A stretch of 64,000 nt of DNA from Collinsella sp. AF25-2LB (GTDB lineage: Bacteria > Actinomycetota > Coriobacteriia > Coriobacteriales > Coriobacteriaceae): NCBI RefSeq assembly GCF_003458415.1, contig NZ_QRUF01000009.1, positions 36,890 through 100,889 of the forward strand. Reading direction: 5' to 3'. The notes beneath the pieces were generated by a model. That model was not told the DNA's origin and did not search any database. It saw nothing but the letters and a program-made list of their open reading frames with translations. Position numbers and translations under genes: made by a program. Shown piece by piece: positions 44,082 to 53,301 of this stretch (position 1 is the first letter of the stretch; each line of letters starts with the position of its first letter).

Positions 44082-44984
44082 ATGACCCTCCAGCAGCTTC
44101 GCTTTCTTATCGCCGTGGCAGAATCCGGCTCAATTAACGCCGCAGCTCAGCGCCTCTATACCGCTCAGTCCAACATCTCAAACGCCGTCAAAAGCCTGGA
44201 ACAGGAACTCAATCTGGAGATCTTTACGCGCTCCAGCCGCGGCGTCACGCTCACCAACGACGGCACCGAGCTTTTGGGTTATGCACGCCAGGTCGTAGAG
44301 CAGGCCGACATGCTCGAGGCCCGCTACGAGGACGGCGGTACCCCGCAAGCCCGCCTCGCCATTTCCGCCCAGCACTACGCCTTTTCGGTCGAGGCCTTTG
44401 TCAACGTAGTCGAGCGCTGCCGCGACAGCAAGTTCGAGTTCATCATGCGCGAGACCACCACATCGCAGATCATCGATGACGTCCGCGCATTTCGCAGCGA
44501 CATCGGCATCCTGTATCTGGACGACTTTAACGCCCGCGTTCTGCAGAAGGCTTTTGCCGATGCGCGCGCGAGCTTCCATCCCCTATTCAACGCGACGGTC
44601 CACGTCTTCGTTAGCGAGCGCCACCCGCTTGCCCGCCGCCCGCAGCTGTCCCTTGCCGACCTCACACCATATACGCGCTACAGCTTTGAGCAGGGAACCT
44701 CAAACTCCTTCTATTACGCCGAGGAACCTTTTAGCTATATCCCTTGCGACCGCAACATACGAATCTCGGACCGCGGAACACTTACTAACTTACTTATCAC
44801 GTCGAACGGCTACACCCTGTCGACCGGTGTCCTCTCCAATGAAATGCAATGGGGTATGGCATCGATCCCGTTAGCAGACGCCCCAACGATGCACGTAGGC
44901 TATATCATGCACGACGAGCGCAAGCCCTCTCCCCTCTTGCAGCAATACCTCGACGAGCTCAACCGCATCATCCATGCCAACTAA
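44082..44984 (+). CDS. LysR-family transcriptional regulator
   Basis: A 300-residue LTTR. The N-terminal helix-turn-helix is TLQQLRFLIAVAESGSINAA through YTAQSNISNAVKSLEQELN (2-46), followed by a periplasmic-binding-like effector domain (about 90-295). It is divergent from metY with a 270-base gap, the classical position of an LTTR and its target, so it probably controls sulfur amino-acid synthesis (CysB/CmbR/MetR-like). The effector could be O-acetylserine or O-acetylhomoserine; inference. Confidence 0.88.
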   Translation: MTLQQLRFLIAVAESGSINAAAQRLYTAQSNISNAVKSLEQELNLEIFTRSSRGVTLTNDGTELLGYARQVVEQADMLEARYEDGGTPQARLAISAQHYAFSVEAFVNVVERCRDSKFEFIMRETTTSQIIDDVRAFRSDIGILYLDDFNARVLQKAFADARASFHPLFNATVHVFVSERHPLARRPQLSLADLTPYTRYSFEQGTSNSFYYAEEPFSYIPCDRNIRISDRGTLTNLLITSNGYTLSTGVLSNEMQWGMASIPLADAPTMHVGYIMHDERKPSPLLQQYLDELNRIIHAN

Positions 44985-45083
44985 CTGTCGGAAGACGGGG
45001 TAGAAATCGTAGATTGCTAGCCCCCGACGGGCATGGCGCTACAATGGTCACTCACACGAAACGTACCCAACGAAAGGAAGCCC

Positions 45084-45569
45084 GTGAAGGTCATCATCTA
45101 TACCGACGGCTCGGCCCGATCAAATCCGGGACGCGGCGGCTACGGCGCCGTGCTCAAATACACCAACCCCGCCGGCAAGACCTTCACCTCCGAGCTTTCG
45201 CGCGGCTACGCCAAGACCACCAACAACCGCATGGAGCTCATGGCGGTCATCGTGGCGCTCGAGGCACTCAACCGCCCCTGCGAGGTCGAGGTCCATTCCG
45301 ATTCGCAGTACGTCGTCAACGCCTTTAACAAGCACTGGATCGACGGCTGGAAAAAGCGCGGATGGAAAACCGCCAACAAGCAGCCCGTCAAGAACCGCGA
45401 CCTGTGGGAGCGCCTACTCACCGCCAAAAGCAAGCACAAGGTTGAGTTCATCTGGGTTAAGGGTCACGCCGGCCACGAGCTCAACGAGCGCTGCGATGAG
45501 CTCGCCACCACGGCGGCCGACGGCAGCAACCTCGATATCGATACCGGCTTTAACGAGAGCGACCTGTAA
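45084..45569 (+). CDS. rnhA: Ribonuclease HI
   Basis: A 161-residue RNase H that cleaves RNA in RNA-DNA hybrids. The catalytic acidic residues are visible: Asp in [17 protein letters not shown], Glu in [10 protein letters not shown], Asp in [11 protein letters not shown] and Asp in [12 protein letters not shown]; the basic handle [18 protein letters not shown] is present. GTG 45084 follows AAAGGAAG. Single gene. Confidence 0.93.
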   Translation: MKVIIYTDGSARSNPGRGGYGAVLKYTNPAGKTFTSELSRGYAKTTNNRMELMAVIVALEALNRPCEVEVHSDSQYVVNAFNKHWIDGWKKRGWKTANKQPVKNRDLWERLLTAKSKHKVEFIWVKGHAGHELNERCDELATTAADGSNLDIDTGFNESDL

Positions 45570-45644
45570 CGGCGTTTTCGCACGCTATTTCCTGCCCCCT
45601 CGCGCTACACTCATCCTGTAAACCGAACGGCACGAGGGGGATAC

Positions 45645-46751
45645 ATGCTGCGTATAGCGACCATCGGCACATCCATGATTACCGACGACTTTATCCAGGT
45701 CGTCAACGCCAACGACCAAGCCGCGTTTGTGGGCACGCTCTCGCGCGATGCCGAGCGCGGCGCCGCCTTTACCGCCGAACACGGCGGCGAGCGTAACTTC
45801 ACCGCACTTGACGAGCTTGCGTCCGCCGACGACGTCGACGCCGTCTACATCGGCAGCCCCAATGCGCTCCACTACGAGCAGGCCCTTGCCTGCATCGCCG
45901 GTGGCAAGCACGTCATCGTCGAGAAACCCTTCTGCGCCACCGAAGCGCAGGCGCTGGAAGTCTTCCGCGCTGCCGAGGCAGCAGGTGTTGTGGCCCTCGA
46001 GGCCATGCGTCCCCTCCACGATCCCGCCTTCCACGCCATCGAGGACGCCCTGGGCGAGATCGCCCCCATCCGCCGCGCCTCATTGCGCTTTGGCAAGTAT
46101 TCCTCGCGCTACAACGAGATTCTCGCGGGACGCGCCACCAATATCTTCGACTGCAATATGGCATCGGGTTCCCTCATGGACATTGGCGTCTATACCGTCG
46201 AGCCCATGGTCGAGATCTTTGGCATGCCCTCCGGCCTTACGAGCATGACCACTCTGCTCGATCCCACCACGCGACAGCTCACGCACGGCCCCATCGATGG
46301 CTGCGGTTCCATCCTCGCCAGCTACGGCGGTGGCCGTATCTCCGTCGAGCTCGCGCACTCCAAAATTACGAACGACCTGTTGCCCTCGCAGATCGAAGGC
46401 GAGCGTGGCACTATCCAGATCGACCATCTGTCCACGCCCCGCAACGTCCGCATCGACTATCGCGGCGACGTCGTACGCGGCTCGGCGACCGAGGCACCGC
46501 GCGAACAGGGAGACAACGGCCGCGTGCTCGACCTGCCCAAATCGAGCAACACTATGGAATACGAACTCACAGACTTTATCACCGCCATCGGCGGCATCGA
46601 TAACGTTAAGGAAGAGATTTGGGAGACCCCGGCGGGACGCCACGAGCTTGGCCACTACCGCGATGTCACACTCGTCTCACTGCGCATCATGGATGCCGTG
46701 CGCCAGCAGGCCGGCATAACCTTCCCAGCCGACGCAGGCAAGCAGGCATAG
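45645..46751 (+). CDS. Gfo/Idh/MocA-family oxidoreductase
   Basis: A 368-residue NAD(P)-dependent oxidoreductase. It has N-terminal IATIGTSMITDDFIQ, family Lys motif VIVEKPFCATEAQA near 88-101, and SLMDIGVYTVEPM in the catalytic domain. It is paralogous to but clearly different from the gene at 37217. CGAGGGGG precedes the ATG. The acylphosphatase gene follows 2 bases later, so the two share a transcript. The substrate is unknown. Confidence 0.82.
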   Translation: MLRIATIGTSMITDDFIQVVNANDQAAFVGTLSRDAERGAAFTAEHGGERNFTALDELASADDVDAVYIGSPNALHYEQALACIAGGKHVIVEKPFCATEAQALEVFRAAEAAGVVALEAMRPLHDPAFHAIEDALGEIAPIRRASLRFGKYSSRYNEILAGRATNIFDCNMASGSLMDIGVYTVEPMVEIFGMPSGLTSMTTLLDPTTRQLTHGPIDGCGSILASYGGGRISVELAHSKITNDLLPSQIEGERGTIQIDHLSTPRNVRIDYRGDVVRGSATEAPREQGDNGRVLDLPKSSNTMEYELTDFITAIGGIDNVKEEIWETPAGRHELGHYRDVTLVSLRIMDAVRQQAGITFPADAGKQA

Positions 46752-46753
46752 CT

Positions 46754-47164
46754 ATGGGTCTCTTCGATACGTTCTTCTCCAGCGTCACCGGCGGCAGTCG
46801 AGAGCCTCAAAAACCATCAAACGTCGAGCTCGAGCTGCGCCGCAGGCTTACTGTGCTCGCAAGCGACGAGGCCACTCAAGACACTCCCCTGCGCTATTTC
46901 CTGCGCTGGGCGGGGCAAGTCCAGGGCGTTGGCTTTCGCTTTACCAACACCAACCTCGCGCAGGCACGCGCGCTCACCGGCTGGGTGCGTAACATGGAAG
47001 ACGGCTCAGTCGAGATGGAGATACAGGGGGGTCCGGCAAATATCCTATCTTATCTCGAAGCGCTTCATGCCTCCTACGAGCGTATGGGAACGCGTTTTCG
47101 CCTCGTAGACGCCCAGGCCCGAGCCCCACTTGCCAATGAAGACGGTTTCACGCCTCGTTATTAG
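46754..47164 (+). CDS. Acylphosphatase with N-terminal extension
   Basis: A 136-residue protein. The last 90 residues are an acylphosphatase: RWAGQVQGVGFRFTNTNLA with the catalytic Arg and GWVRNMEDGSVEMEIQG with the catalytic Asn. About 45 extra N-terminal residues (starting MGLFDTFFSSVTGGSREP) have no match I recognise; acylphosphatases are normally about 90-100 residues. It hydrolyses acyl phosphates such as acetyl phosphate or carbamoyl phosphate. Confidence 0.85.
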   Translation: MGLFDTFFSSVTGGSREPQKPSNVELELRRRLTVLASDEATQDTPLRYFLRWAGQVQGVGFRFTNTNLAQARALTGWVRNMEDGSVEMEIQGGPANILSYLEALHASYERMGTRFRLVDAQARAPLANEDGFTPRY

Positions 47165-47225
47165 TATTGTGTGCTAAATACGGTATCATTTACCTACGAC
47201 CGTTGACAGAAAAGAGGCGAGGCGC

Positions 47226-47606
47226 ATGGCGGTGCAAAGAAGGAATACCAGGCAGCGAAAGCTGGTTCTTGACGCCGTGCGCCAAAGCTATAACCATCCC
47301 ACCGCCGACGAAATCTACAACGTCGTGCGCGCGCAGGATGACAAAATCAGCCGCGGCACGGTCTACCGCAACCTCAATCTCTTGGCCGACGCCGGCGAGA
47401 TTCTCTCCATCAAGACGCCGGGCGGCAGCCGCTTCGATCGCACGATCGAGCCGCATGCGCATATCATCTGCACCTCGTGCAGCCGCGTCATCGACGTACC
47501 GCTCCCCTTCGATGCCCAACTCGACGCCAAGGCATCCGAGCAAATCGGCTGGCACGTCACGTCGCACTACACCATCTTCGAGGGTCTCTGCCCCGACTGC
47601 CGGTAG
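47226..47606 (+). CDS. Fur/PerR-family metalloregulator
   Basis: A 126-residue regulator. The winged helix is NTRQRKLVLDAVRQSYNHPT and ISRGTVYRNLNLLADAGEI. The structural zinc site has CTSC (around 83-86) and CPDC at the C terminus; regulatory metal ligands include HAHIIC. The pattern suits PerR (peroxide sensing) in an anaerobe, but Fur or Zur cannot be excluded. It is preceded by a short AT-rich region (47165-47210) that may hold its own box. Confidence 0.85.
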   Translation: MAVQRRNTRQRKLVLDAVRQSYNHPTADEIYNVVRAQDDKISRGTVYRNLNLLADAGEILSIKTPGGSRFDRTIEPHAHIICTSCSRVIDVPLPFDAQLDAKASEQIGWHVTSHYTIFEGLCPDCR

Positions 47607-47616
47607 ATGTTCGGGA

Positions 47617-47672
47617 CATGCCTTAAAATCCACCTTTCTGCACTCTGCAGCAAAAAGAGATTCCTAGGCATG
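47617..47672. terminator. Convergent imperfect hairpin
   Basis: CATGCC...TCTGCA-CTC-TGCAGC...GGCATG folds over 56 bases with internal mismatches, located between the Fur-family gene and the convergent HAD gene. Confidence 0.5.
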
Positions 47673-47682
47673 CCACATATAT

Positions 47683-48480
47683 CTACTCGGCGAGCAGGCG
47701 GCGCAGTTCTTCTTCGACCGTGCGCACGTAGCGGACGCGGTCGTTGATGCCACGCATAGAGGGATTGCAGCTCTCCATTAGATAAGGATGGCCCACGACG
47801 TTGAGCATGTCGCGGTCGTTTTCGTTATCGCCAAACGCCATCATCTCGTCGGGCGAAATTCCCAGGGCACGACCGTAATCGGCAAGCGCGGAACCCTTGC
47901 CCGAACCAAAGCCGATAAAGTCCGTCCACTCGGTTCCCGACGTCATCACGTCGACACGGTCGCTAAAGAGGCGCTCAAAATACTCCAGGGCCGCCGGCTG
48001 ATCCACCTCGGGCGTCTGGAAGGCAATCTTAATGACGTCCTCGTCGATGTCCTCAGGACGGTCGACCACCGCCACATCGCAGTGGACCTCATAGCGCAAA
48101 TGGTCGACGAACGCATCGTTGCCGCTCATGGTGTAGAGGTGTCCCTCACACGAAAGGGTCACGTCGGCATGGGGATACGCAACCACGGCATTCGCGATAT
48201 CCATAGCAAGGCTACGCTCCATGGAACGCTTGACAACGGCACGCCCCTCGTTCATCACTAGGGCTCCGTTTTCGCATACATAGGCGAGCTCATCGGCCAC
48301 CGGGGCAAACAGGTAGCGCAAGCTCGCATATTGACGACCGCTCGCCGGCATAAACACGATGCCGCGACGATGCAGTTCATCGATGAGCTCAAAGGCCTCG
48401 GAACGCGGCTCGTGCTCCCCCGGATGCAGCAACGTGCCGTCCAAATCGCATGCAATCAGCTTGATTCCCTCAAGACCCAT
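47683..48480 (-). CDS. Cof-type HAD-IIB phosphatase
   Basis: A 265-residue HAD. Motif I is ACDLDGTLLHPG (11-22), motif II MPASGRQYASLRYL and motif IV MMAFGDNENDRDMLNVVG near the C terminus. It is a general sugar-phosphate/nucleotide phosphatase by family. The start is either ATG 48480 or TTG 48492 (GATAGGAGG upstream of both); ATG is preferred. Confidence 0.83.
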   Translation of the reverse strand: MGLEGIKLIACDLDGTLLHPGEHEPRSEAFELIDELHRRGIVFMPASGRQYASLRYLFAPVADELAYVCENGALVMNEGRAVVKRSMERSLAMDIANAVVAYPHADVTLSCEGHLYTMSGNDAFVDHLRYEVHCDVAVVDRPEDIDEDVIKIAFQTPEVDQPAALEYFERLFSDRVDVMTSGTEWTDFIGFGSGKGSALADYGRALGISPDEMMAFGDNENDRDMLNVVGHPYLMESCNPSMRGINDRVRYVRTVEEELRRLLAE

Positions 48481-48562
48481 ATGCTTCCCCAAAGCCTCCT
48501 ATCAACAGCAAGACGGACCTTGATTGGTCGCCCCTCAAAGCCCGCCTTGCGTATACACGCGC

Positions 48563-49141
48563 TTAGCCGCGCGTCTTTTTTACGATGGTAAAGTCGGGAG
48601 CCATGCTCACGACGGCATCCGCCGCACTCGACGCAAAGCGCCGGTCCGCATCGAGTTCACGGGTAACCACCGAGAGCCGAACGCCCTCGACGCCCCGGAG
48701 CATGCGGCCCAAAACAGGCTGCACCGGCGTATACATGCGCACGGTATACTCGTCCGAATCGCCTCGGAAAAGCGGCGCGTGCATATTGCCGATCTCCCAG
48801 CACGCATGCGCGAGCGCAATCGGGTCCATGCGGTCAACTTCGACCAAATAAACCTCGGCACTGCGCAGGCGCACGACAACCGCCACGGGCACCATGCCCG
48901 AACGGTCGATGGCGAGCACGTCGCCGTCGGTAAAACGACCGCCGTCGGCAGCATCCAGCCGAACATCGACCGTGCGCCCCAGCTCCGTCACGCCCACAAG
49001 CGCGCATACATCAGCCTGGTCCCAATCGAGCAGCAGCTCGTCAACTTCAAAGACGCCGCCCAACTTCCGGCGAAGCAGGAGTTCATAGGACGGATCGTTG
49101 AGATTTCCCAAGCATGTCGTCGAAACCAAGCGTTCAGGCAT
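48563..49141 (-). CDS. UreE-like nickel metallochaperone homolog
   Basis: A 192-residue protein with the UreE pattern: an N-terminal domain with LLDWDQADVCALVGVTELGR and RFTDGDVLAIDRSG, and a C-terminal domain with LAHACWEIGNMHAPLFRG, equivalent to the UreE Ni-binding LGNRH (His121 here). A His-rich tail is absent and no urease genes are nearby. It follows the SlyD-like gene by 3 bases; SlyD is also a nickel-handling protein, which suggests a nickel role. The identification is moderate. Confidence 0.6.
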   Translation of the reverse strand: MPERLVSTTCLGNLNDPSYELLLRRKLGGVFEVDELLLDWDQADVCALVGVTELGRTVDVRLDAADGGRFTDGDVLAIDRSGMVPVAVVVRLRSAEVYLVEVDRMDPIALAHACWEIGNMHAPLFRGDSDEYTVRMYTPVQPVLGRMLRGVEGVRLSVVTRELDADRRFASSAADAVVSMAPDFTIVKKTRG

Positions 49142-49144
49142 ACT

Positions 49145-49573
49145 CTAACCCTCGACCTCGACGAGCTCGATATCAAAGTTGAGGTCCTTGCCGGCCAGCT
49201 CGTGGTTGGCGTCGAGCGTCACGGCCTCGGGCGTTACGTCTATGACCACGGCGGGGACGGGCATGCCGCTCGGCGTGGACAGGAAAAGCTTCATGCCCTT
49301 CTCGATCTGCTCGATGTTGGGAACCTGTTCGGCCGGGAAGGTAATAACCATCTCGGGGTTGTGCTCGCCGTAGGCATCGGCAGCAGGAATGTGCACGGTC
49401 TTCTTCTCGCCCACCTGCATGTCGACAACAGCGGCGTCGAAGCCCTTGATCATCTGACCGGCGCCGCAGGTGAACTCCAGCGGCTCGCCGCGATCGTAGG
49501 AGCTATCGAACTGCGTGCCGTCGTCGAGCGTGCCGCGATAATGAGTCTTGACCTTCTTGCCCTGGTTGGACAT
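49145..49573 (-). CDS. SlyD-like FKBP peptidyl-prolyl isomerase
   Basis: A 142-residue FKBP-type prolyl isomerase with an inserted IF/chaperone domain as in SlyD: VKTHYRGTLDDGTQFDSSYD, GAGQMIKGFDAAVVDMQVG, then ADAYGEHNPEMVITFPAEQ. The C-terminal His/Cys metal-binding tail of E. coli SlyD is absent. ATG 49573 was chosen at the conserved start. It is co-transcribed with the UreE-like gene. Confidence 0.88.
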   Translation of the reverse strand: MSNQGKKVKTHYRGTLDDGTQFDSSYDRGEPLEFTCGAGQMIKGFDAAVVDMQVGEKKTVHIPAADAYGEHNPEMVITFPAEQVPNIEQIEKGMKLFLSTPSGMPVPAVVIDVTPEAVTLDANHELAGKDLNFDIELVEVEG

Positions 49574-49693
49574 GGTAACCTCCGTGATAAGGGCGGCGCA
49601 CAACGCGGGCCGCCGTGAACATATGGCGCTAACTATACCCTAGTCATACAATTCAAAGACAGTTTGCAAAGAAACGCTGCAACCGGAGGAACC

Positions 49694-50707
49694 ATGGCAT
49701 ATCCCGTATTTGACCTACACTGCGACACCGCCGACCGCATCGGCTGGGCCACGCTCGATCTCGACCTGCGCTTTACCGCCGGCACCGACGGTTATTTCCC
49801 CGGCGACGAAACGCATCCGCAAGATTTCGACCTCATCGAGGGCAACGCCTGCGCCATCTCGCTCGCAAAGATCGGCAACACGCCGTGGGCACAGTGCTTC
49901 GCCACGTTTGTCCCCGATGAGATTCCCACCGCCCACGCCGCGCGCTTCCAGGCGCAGATCATGGCGCATATGAGCGGCCAGGCAATGCTCAACCACGACC
50001 GCATGGTCAACGTACGCAGCGCGGCAGACATTCGCCCCGCGCTCAAAGACGGCAAGGTCGCCTGCATCCACACCATCGAAAACGCCACGTTCTTTGCCGA
50101 GGACCCTGCGCTGATCGAGGTGCTCAAGAGCTTGGGCGTACTCATGTCATCGCTCAGCTGGAATGCGCAGGGACCGCTCGCGAGCGGACACGATACCCAC
50201 GCCGGCCTCACCGCCGCCGGCATCGAGGCACTTACGCAGATGGAACACGCCGGCATGGTGCTTGACGTCTCCCACCTCAACGATGAGTGCTTTGACGAGG
50301 TTGTCGCCCACGCCACACGTCCCTTCGTCGCCAGCCACTCCAACTCCCGTGCGGTTTGCGGCGTCAAACGCAACCTTACCGACGACCAGTTCCGCACCAT
50401 TCGCGACATGGGCGGTATCGTCGGCCTCAACTACTGCAGCGAGTTCCTTTCCAACGACGCAACCGACAAGACCGCCGCAGACGTCACCTTCGACCAGCTA
50501 GCGGCACATATCGAGCACTGGCTCGACCTGGGCGGCGAGGACGTCATCGCGCTCGGCGGCGACTGGGACGGTGCCACGGTGCCCGCCTTCCTCTCCGATG
50601 CCAGCAAGATGCCCGAGTTCCAGAACATGCTCTCCAAGCACTTTGGCAAGACCGTGATGCAGAAGCTCTGCAGCGACAACGCGCTTGCCTTCTTTGAGCG
50701 TTATTAA
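49694..50707 (+). CDS. Membrane dipeptidase family (M19) hydrolase
   Basis: A 337-residue zinc dipeptidase of the renal dipeptidase family. Metal ligands are in FDLHCDTADRIG (His, Asp near 6-9), HTIENATFF (Glu), GMVLDVSHLNDECFDEV (His) and FVASHSNSRAVCGVKRNL (His); ALGGDWDG lies near the C terminus. It cleaves dipeptides, possibly D-amino-acid-containing. CGGAGGA precedes ATG 49694. No signal peptide is present. Confidence 0.9.
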   Translation: MAYPVFDLHCDTADRIGWATLDLDLRFTAGTDGYFPGDETHPQDFDLIEGNACAISLAKIGNTPWAQCFATFVPDEIPTAHAARFQAQIMAHMSGQAMLNHDRMVNVRSAADIRPALKDGKVACIHTIENATFFAEDPALIEVLKSLGVLMSSLSWNAQGPLASGHDTHAGLTAAGIEALTQMEHAGMVLDVSHLNDECFDEVVAHATRPFVASHSNSRAVCGVKRNLTDDQFRTIRDMGGIVGLNYCSEFLSNDATDKTAADVTFDQLAAHIEHWLDLGGEDVIALGGDWDGATVPAFLSDASKMPEFQNMLSKHFGKTVMQKLCSDNALAFFERY

Positions 50708-50723
50708 TTTCACATCCCTTGAG

Positions 50724-50759
50724 CGGGCCGGCATGCCGAACGGGCGACATGCCGGCCCG
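50724..50759 (+). terminator. Intrinsic terminator
   Basis: CGGGCCGGCATG and CATGCCGGCCCG form a 12-bp stem after the dipeptidase and 22 bases before the next start. Confidence 0.75.
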
Positions 50760-50781
50760 TCCCCAATCTGAAGGACCGCTT

Positions 50782-51558
50782 TTGACGCAGCAGTTTACGA
50801 TTTCCGCATCCCGACCGGATGGGACGCCCATCCCCGTCGTCGTTACCAAAAAGCGCGTCAAGAACTTCAACCTACGCGTCACATCGAGCGGTGAGGTCCA
50901 CGCCAGTGCGCCGCTCGGCGCCAGCCGCGAGCGTATCGAAGCGTTTGTGAAGCGCAACAGCGCCTGGATTATCAGCCGACTTGCCCAGCGCGAGCAACGT
51001 CAGGCGACGGCGCGAGAGCCGCTCAGTCCCTCGTCCATCATTGCGCTTTGGGGCAAACCCATCACCGTTCAGGATGCACTCGACCACAACTTTGAGCCAC
51101 CCGCACCGCGGCCCAAGCAGGCTACCTTCGCAAGTTTTATGGGTACCGACGAGCCAAGTGGGTGCACGCAGGCAAAGCAGCGCACAGCCCTCGACGGCCT
51201 AACGCCCAAAGAACTCCAGATCCACATCGACCAGCTCTATACGTCCGAAGTCACATCGGCGCTGCGCGATATGGTGCACGCATACGAAATCGCAATGGGT
51301 GTCGCCGTTTCCCGCGTTTCCGTACGCAGCATGAAAACGCGTTGGGGCTCATGCACTCCCAAATCCGGCGCCGTTCGCATCGCACGAGAACTTGCCGCCT
51401 ACCCCGTCGAATGCCTCGACATGGTTGTCGCCCACGAGCTCGTCCACTTGCTCGAGCCAAGCCACAATCAGCGGTTTCACGCGCTGCTCGACACGTACTG
51501 CCCCAACAACAGGGCTCTGTCGCAGCGGCTAAAAAAACCGCCCGCCAACGAGCTCTAG
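50782..51558 (+). CDS. YgjP/WLM-like metallopeptidase (DUF45)
   Basis: A 258-residue M48-related protein. An N-terminal beta domain (KKRVKNFNLRVTSSGEVHAS) is followed by SRVSVRSMKTRWGSCTPKSG and the zinc site VVAHELVHLLEPSHNQRFHALL, the DUF45/YgjP signature. The start is TTG 50782 with GAAGGA upstream. A roughly 60-residue insertion near 95-150 is longer than usual. Confidence 0.85.
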   Translation: MTQQFTISASRPDGTPIPVVVTKKRVKNFNLRVTSSGEVHASAPLGASRERIEAFVKRNSAWIISRLAQREQRQATAREPLSPSSIIALWGKPITVQDALDHNFEPPAPRPKQATFASFMGTDEPSGCTQAKQRTALDGLTPKELQIHIDQLYTSEVTSALRDMVHAYEIAMGVAVSRVSVRSMKTRWGSCTPKSGAVRIARELAAYPVECLDMVVAHELVHLLEPSHNQRFHALLDTYCPNNRALSQRLKKPPANEL

Positions 51559-51564
51559 AGTCGG

Positions 51565-52050
51565 TTAGCGCACGCGCTCGATCTCGACGCCACAGCTTGC
51601 CAAGGGTAGGCCAACAGGCGCCCACGGCTTATCGAGCTTGATGCGCACACCAAGCAGCGAGGGATAACGACGCAGCAGCATCTGGGCCGTACCTTCAGCT
51701 GCCGCCTCGATGAGCTTAAACGTATGCTCGCGCAGATAGCCATCGACATCGTGGCACACCGAGCCGTAGTCAATCGAGGCCTCCAGGTTATCGTGCTCCC
51801 CCGCTGCACGCAGGTCGGCATAGAGCACCAAGGACACGATGAACTTCTGGCCCAGCGCGTTCTCTTCGGGATATACGCCGTGGTTAGCAAAAACCTCAAG
51901 ACCTTCAACGGTGATGCGGTCGGCATGGCGCAGATCGTCATAGCTCACGTGGGGCACCGCCGTTGCAGTGGATATTTCGCCCCTTCCACGGCGGGCGAGC
52001 TCGGCGCCTTCAGTCTTGGTTGCATTCTCGGGCAGTTTCTTATTGCTCAT
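51565..52050 (-). CDS. folB: Dihydroneopterin aldolase
   Basis: A 161-residue FolB (dihydroneopterin to 6-hydroxymethyl-dihydropterin). The core is ITVEGLEVFANHGVYPEE, SIDYGSVCHDV, LIEAAAEGTAQMLLRRYP and a final KPWAPVGLPLASCGVEIER. It has about 45 extra N-terminal residues, longer than the usual 120, though the true start could be internal. It closes the folE-HD-folB operon. Confidence 0.88.
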   Translation of the reverse strand: MSNKKLPENATKTEGAELARRGRGEISTATAVPHVSYDDLRHADRITVEGLEVFANHGVYPEENALGQKFIVSLVLYADLRAAGEHDNLEASIDYGSVCHDVDGYLREHTFKLIEAAAEGTAQMLLRRYPSLLGVRIKLDKPWAPVGLPLASCGVEIERVR

Positions 52051-52093
52051 CGCGATCGTCTCCTTCGTTTAGAACCCCGACCGCGCAAACTAA

Positions 52094-52675
52094 CTACACG
52101 CGAATCGACAGGTTCTTTTTATCATCGCTCCAGTTACAAGCATTGCGCGCGGGGCATGCAAAGCAGGCGCGCGATGCCTTGTCGGCAGCATAGAGCAGAC
52201 GCTCAAGCGGTTGTCTGTTCACGCGCAGCTTTCGATGGCCCAGAATGGCCGTCTTAATGGCTGCGGCATCGGCCGGCTCAAACGCCACATCATCGGGCAT
52301 GCCGCCGAGAATCGCATCAGCGACGCGTTCGCTTGCAACATCATGGGATATACCCGATTCATACTGTTCATCTTTGCCGATATCGTGAAGAAGTGCCGTG
52401 GCGTAGATGACCTCGCGGTCAAATTCGAGCTGTTCCTCAAGATTCTTGATCCACATAATGCGAGCGACATCAAGAAGATGATCAATACCGTGGCGGCAGA
52501 AGATGCGCCCCGATTCCAACTGTGCAATGTTGCCCAGGTGCCGCCGGAACAGCCCGTTGGCACAGATGTAATCGATACGAGGCATGGCACCAAAGGGGGC
52601 CAGGCCCGAAGCCATAAAACCGCGACGCGGCGTTCCCTCGTCAGTATTCGATGTAAAGTCGTTGACGACTCTCAT
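52094..52675 (-). CDS. HD-domain phosphohydrolase in the folate operon
   Basis: A 193-residue HD-superfamily protein. The metal ligands are His in FCRHGIDHLLDVARIM and the HD pair in YATALLHDIGKDEQYESG. A C-terminal Cys cluster CFACPARNAC is unusual and may bind a metal. It starts 3 bases after the folE stop and lies before folB. A role in dephosphorylating a dihydroneopterin phosphate (a missing folate step) is attractive from context but unproven. Confidence 0.75.
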   Translation of the reverse strand: MRVVNDFTSNTDEGTPRRGFMASGLAPFGAMPRIDYICANGLFRRHLGNIAQLESGRIFCRHGIDHLLDVARIMWIKNLEEQLEFDREVIYATALLHDIGKDEQYESGISHDVASERVADAILGGMPDDVAFEPADAAAIKTAILGHRKLRVNRQPLERLLYAADKASRACFACPARNACNWSDDKKNLSIRV

Positions 52676-52677
52676 AG

Positions 52678-53235
52678 TTAGCGTCCCAGCATCCTAAAGA
52701 ATCGCTCCTCGAGCGACGGATCGGTCTCAAAGACGCCGCGGCGAGCGAGCGTCACGGTCTTGGTGCCAGGCTTTTGCACGCCGCGCATGGTCATGCACAT
52801 ATGCTCAGCCTCTATGAGCACAATCGCTCCCTGGGGAGCGAGATAATCCATGAGAGCGTCGGCAACCTGCGCACACAGCTGCTCCTGCAGCTGCAGACGA
52901 CGGGCATAGACCTCAACCGTGCGAGCAAGTTTAGACAGACCCGCCACGCGACCGTTAGGGATATAGCCGATCGCAGCCTTGCCATAAAACGGCAGCAGAT
53001 GGTGCTCGCACAGCGAGTAAAACGTAATGTCGCGCTCAATAACCAAGTCGTTCGAAGCGACGGCAAAGGTTTTGGACAGGTGCTCCTCGGCACTCTGATC
53101 CATACCGCCGGCGATCTCACCATACATACGGGCAACGCGCGCCGGGGTCTCCAGCAGGCCCTCACGAGTTGGGTCCTCGCCTATGCCCTCAAGCAACAGC
53201 TTAATGGCGGCCTCGACTTTTTCCTGATCGACCAT
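52678..53235 (-). CDS. folE: GTP cyclohydrolase I
   Basis: A 185-residue FolE that opens GTP to dihydroneopterin triphosphate, the first folate step. It has [13 protein letters not shown], the zinc Cys-His motif [22 protein letters not shown] and the second Cys in [14 protein letters not shown]. It is first of the operon folE-HD-folB on the minus strand. Type IA enzyme (zinc-dependent). Confidence 0.95.
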   Translation of the reverse strand: MVDQEKVEAAIKLLLEGIGEDPTREGLLETPARVARMYGEIAGGMDQSAEEHLSKTFAVASNDLVIERDITFYSLCEHHLLPFYGKAAIGYIPNGRVAGLSKLARTVEVYARRLQLQEQLCAQVADALMDYLAPQGAIVLIEAEHMCMTMRGVQKPGTKTVTLARRGVFETDPSLEERFFRMLGR

Positions 53236-53301
53236 CTGGGCCTCACTTTTCCGATTTCACGTTCGCGCTATGGTACCACGCCCTTTGGCATCGGCCACAA
53301 G

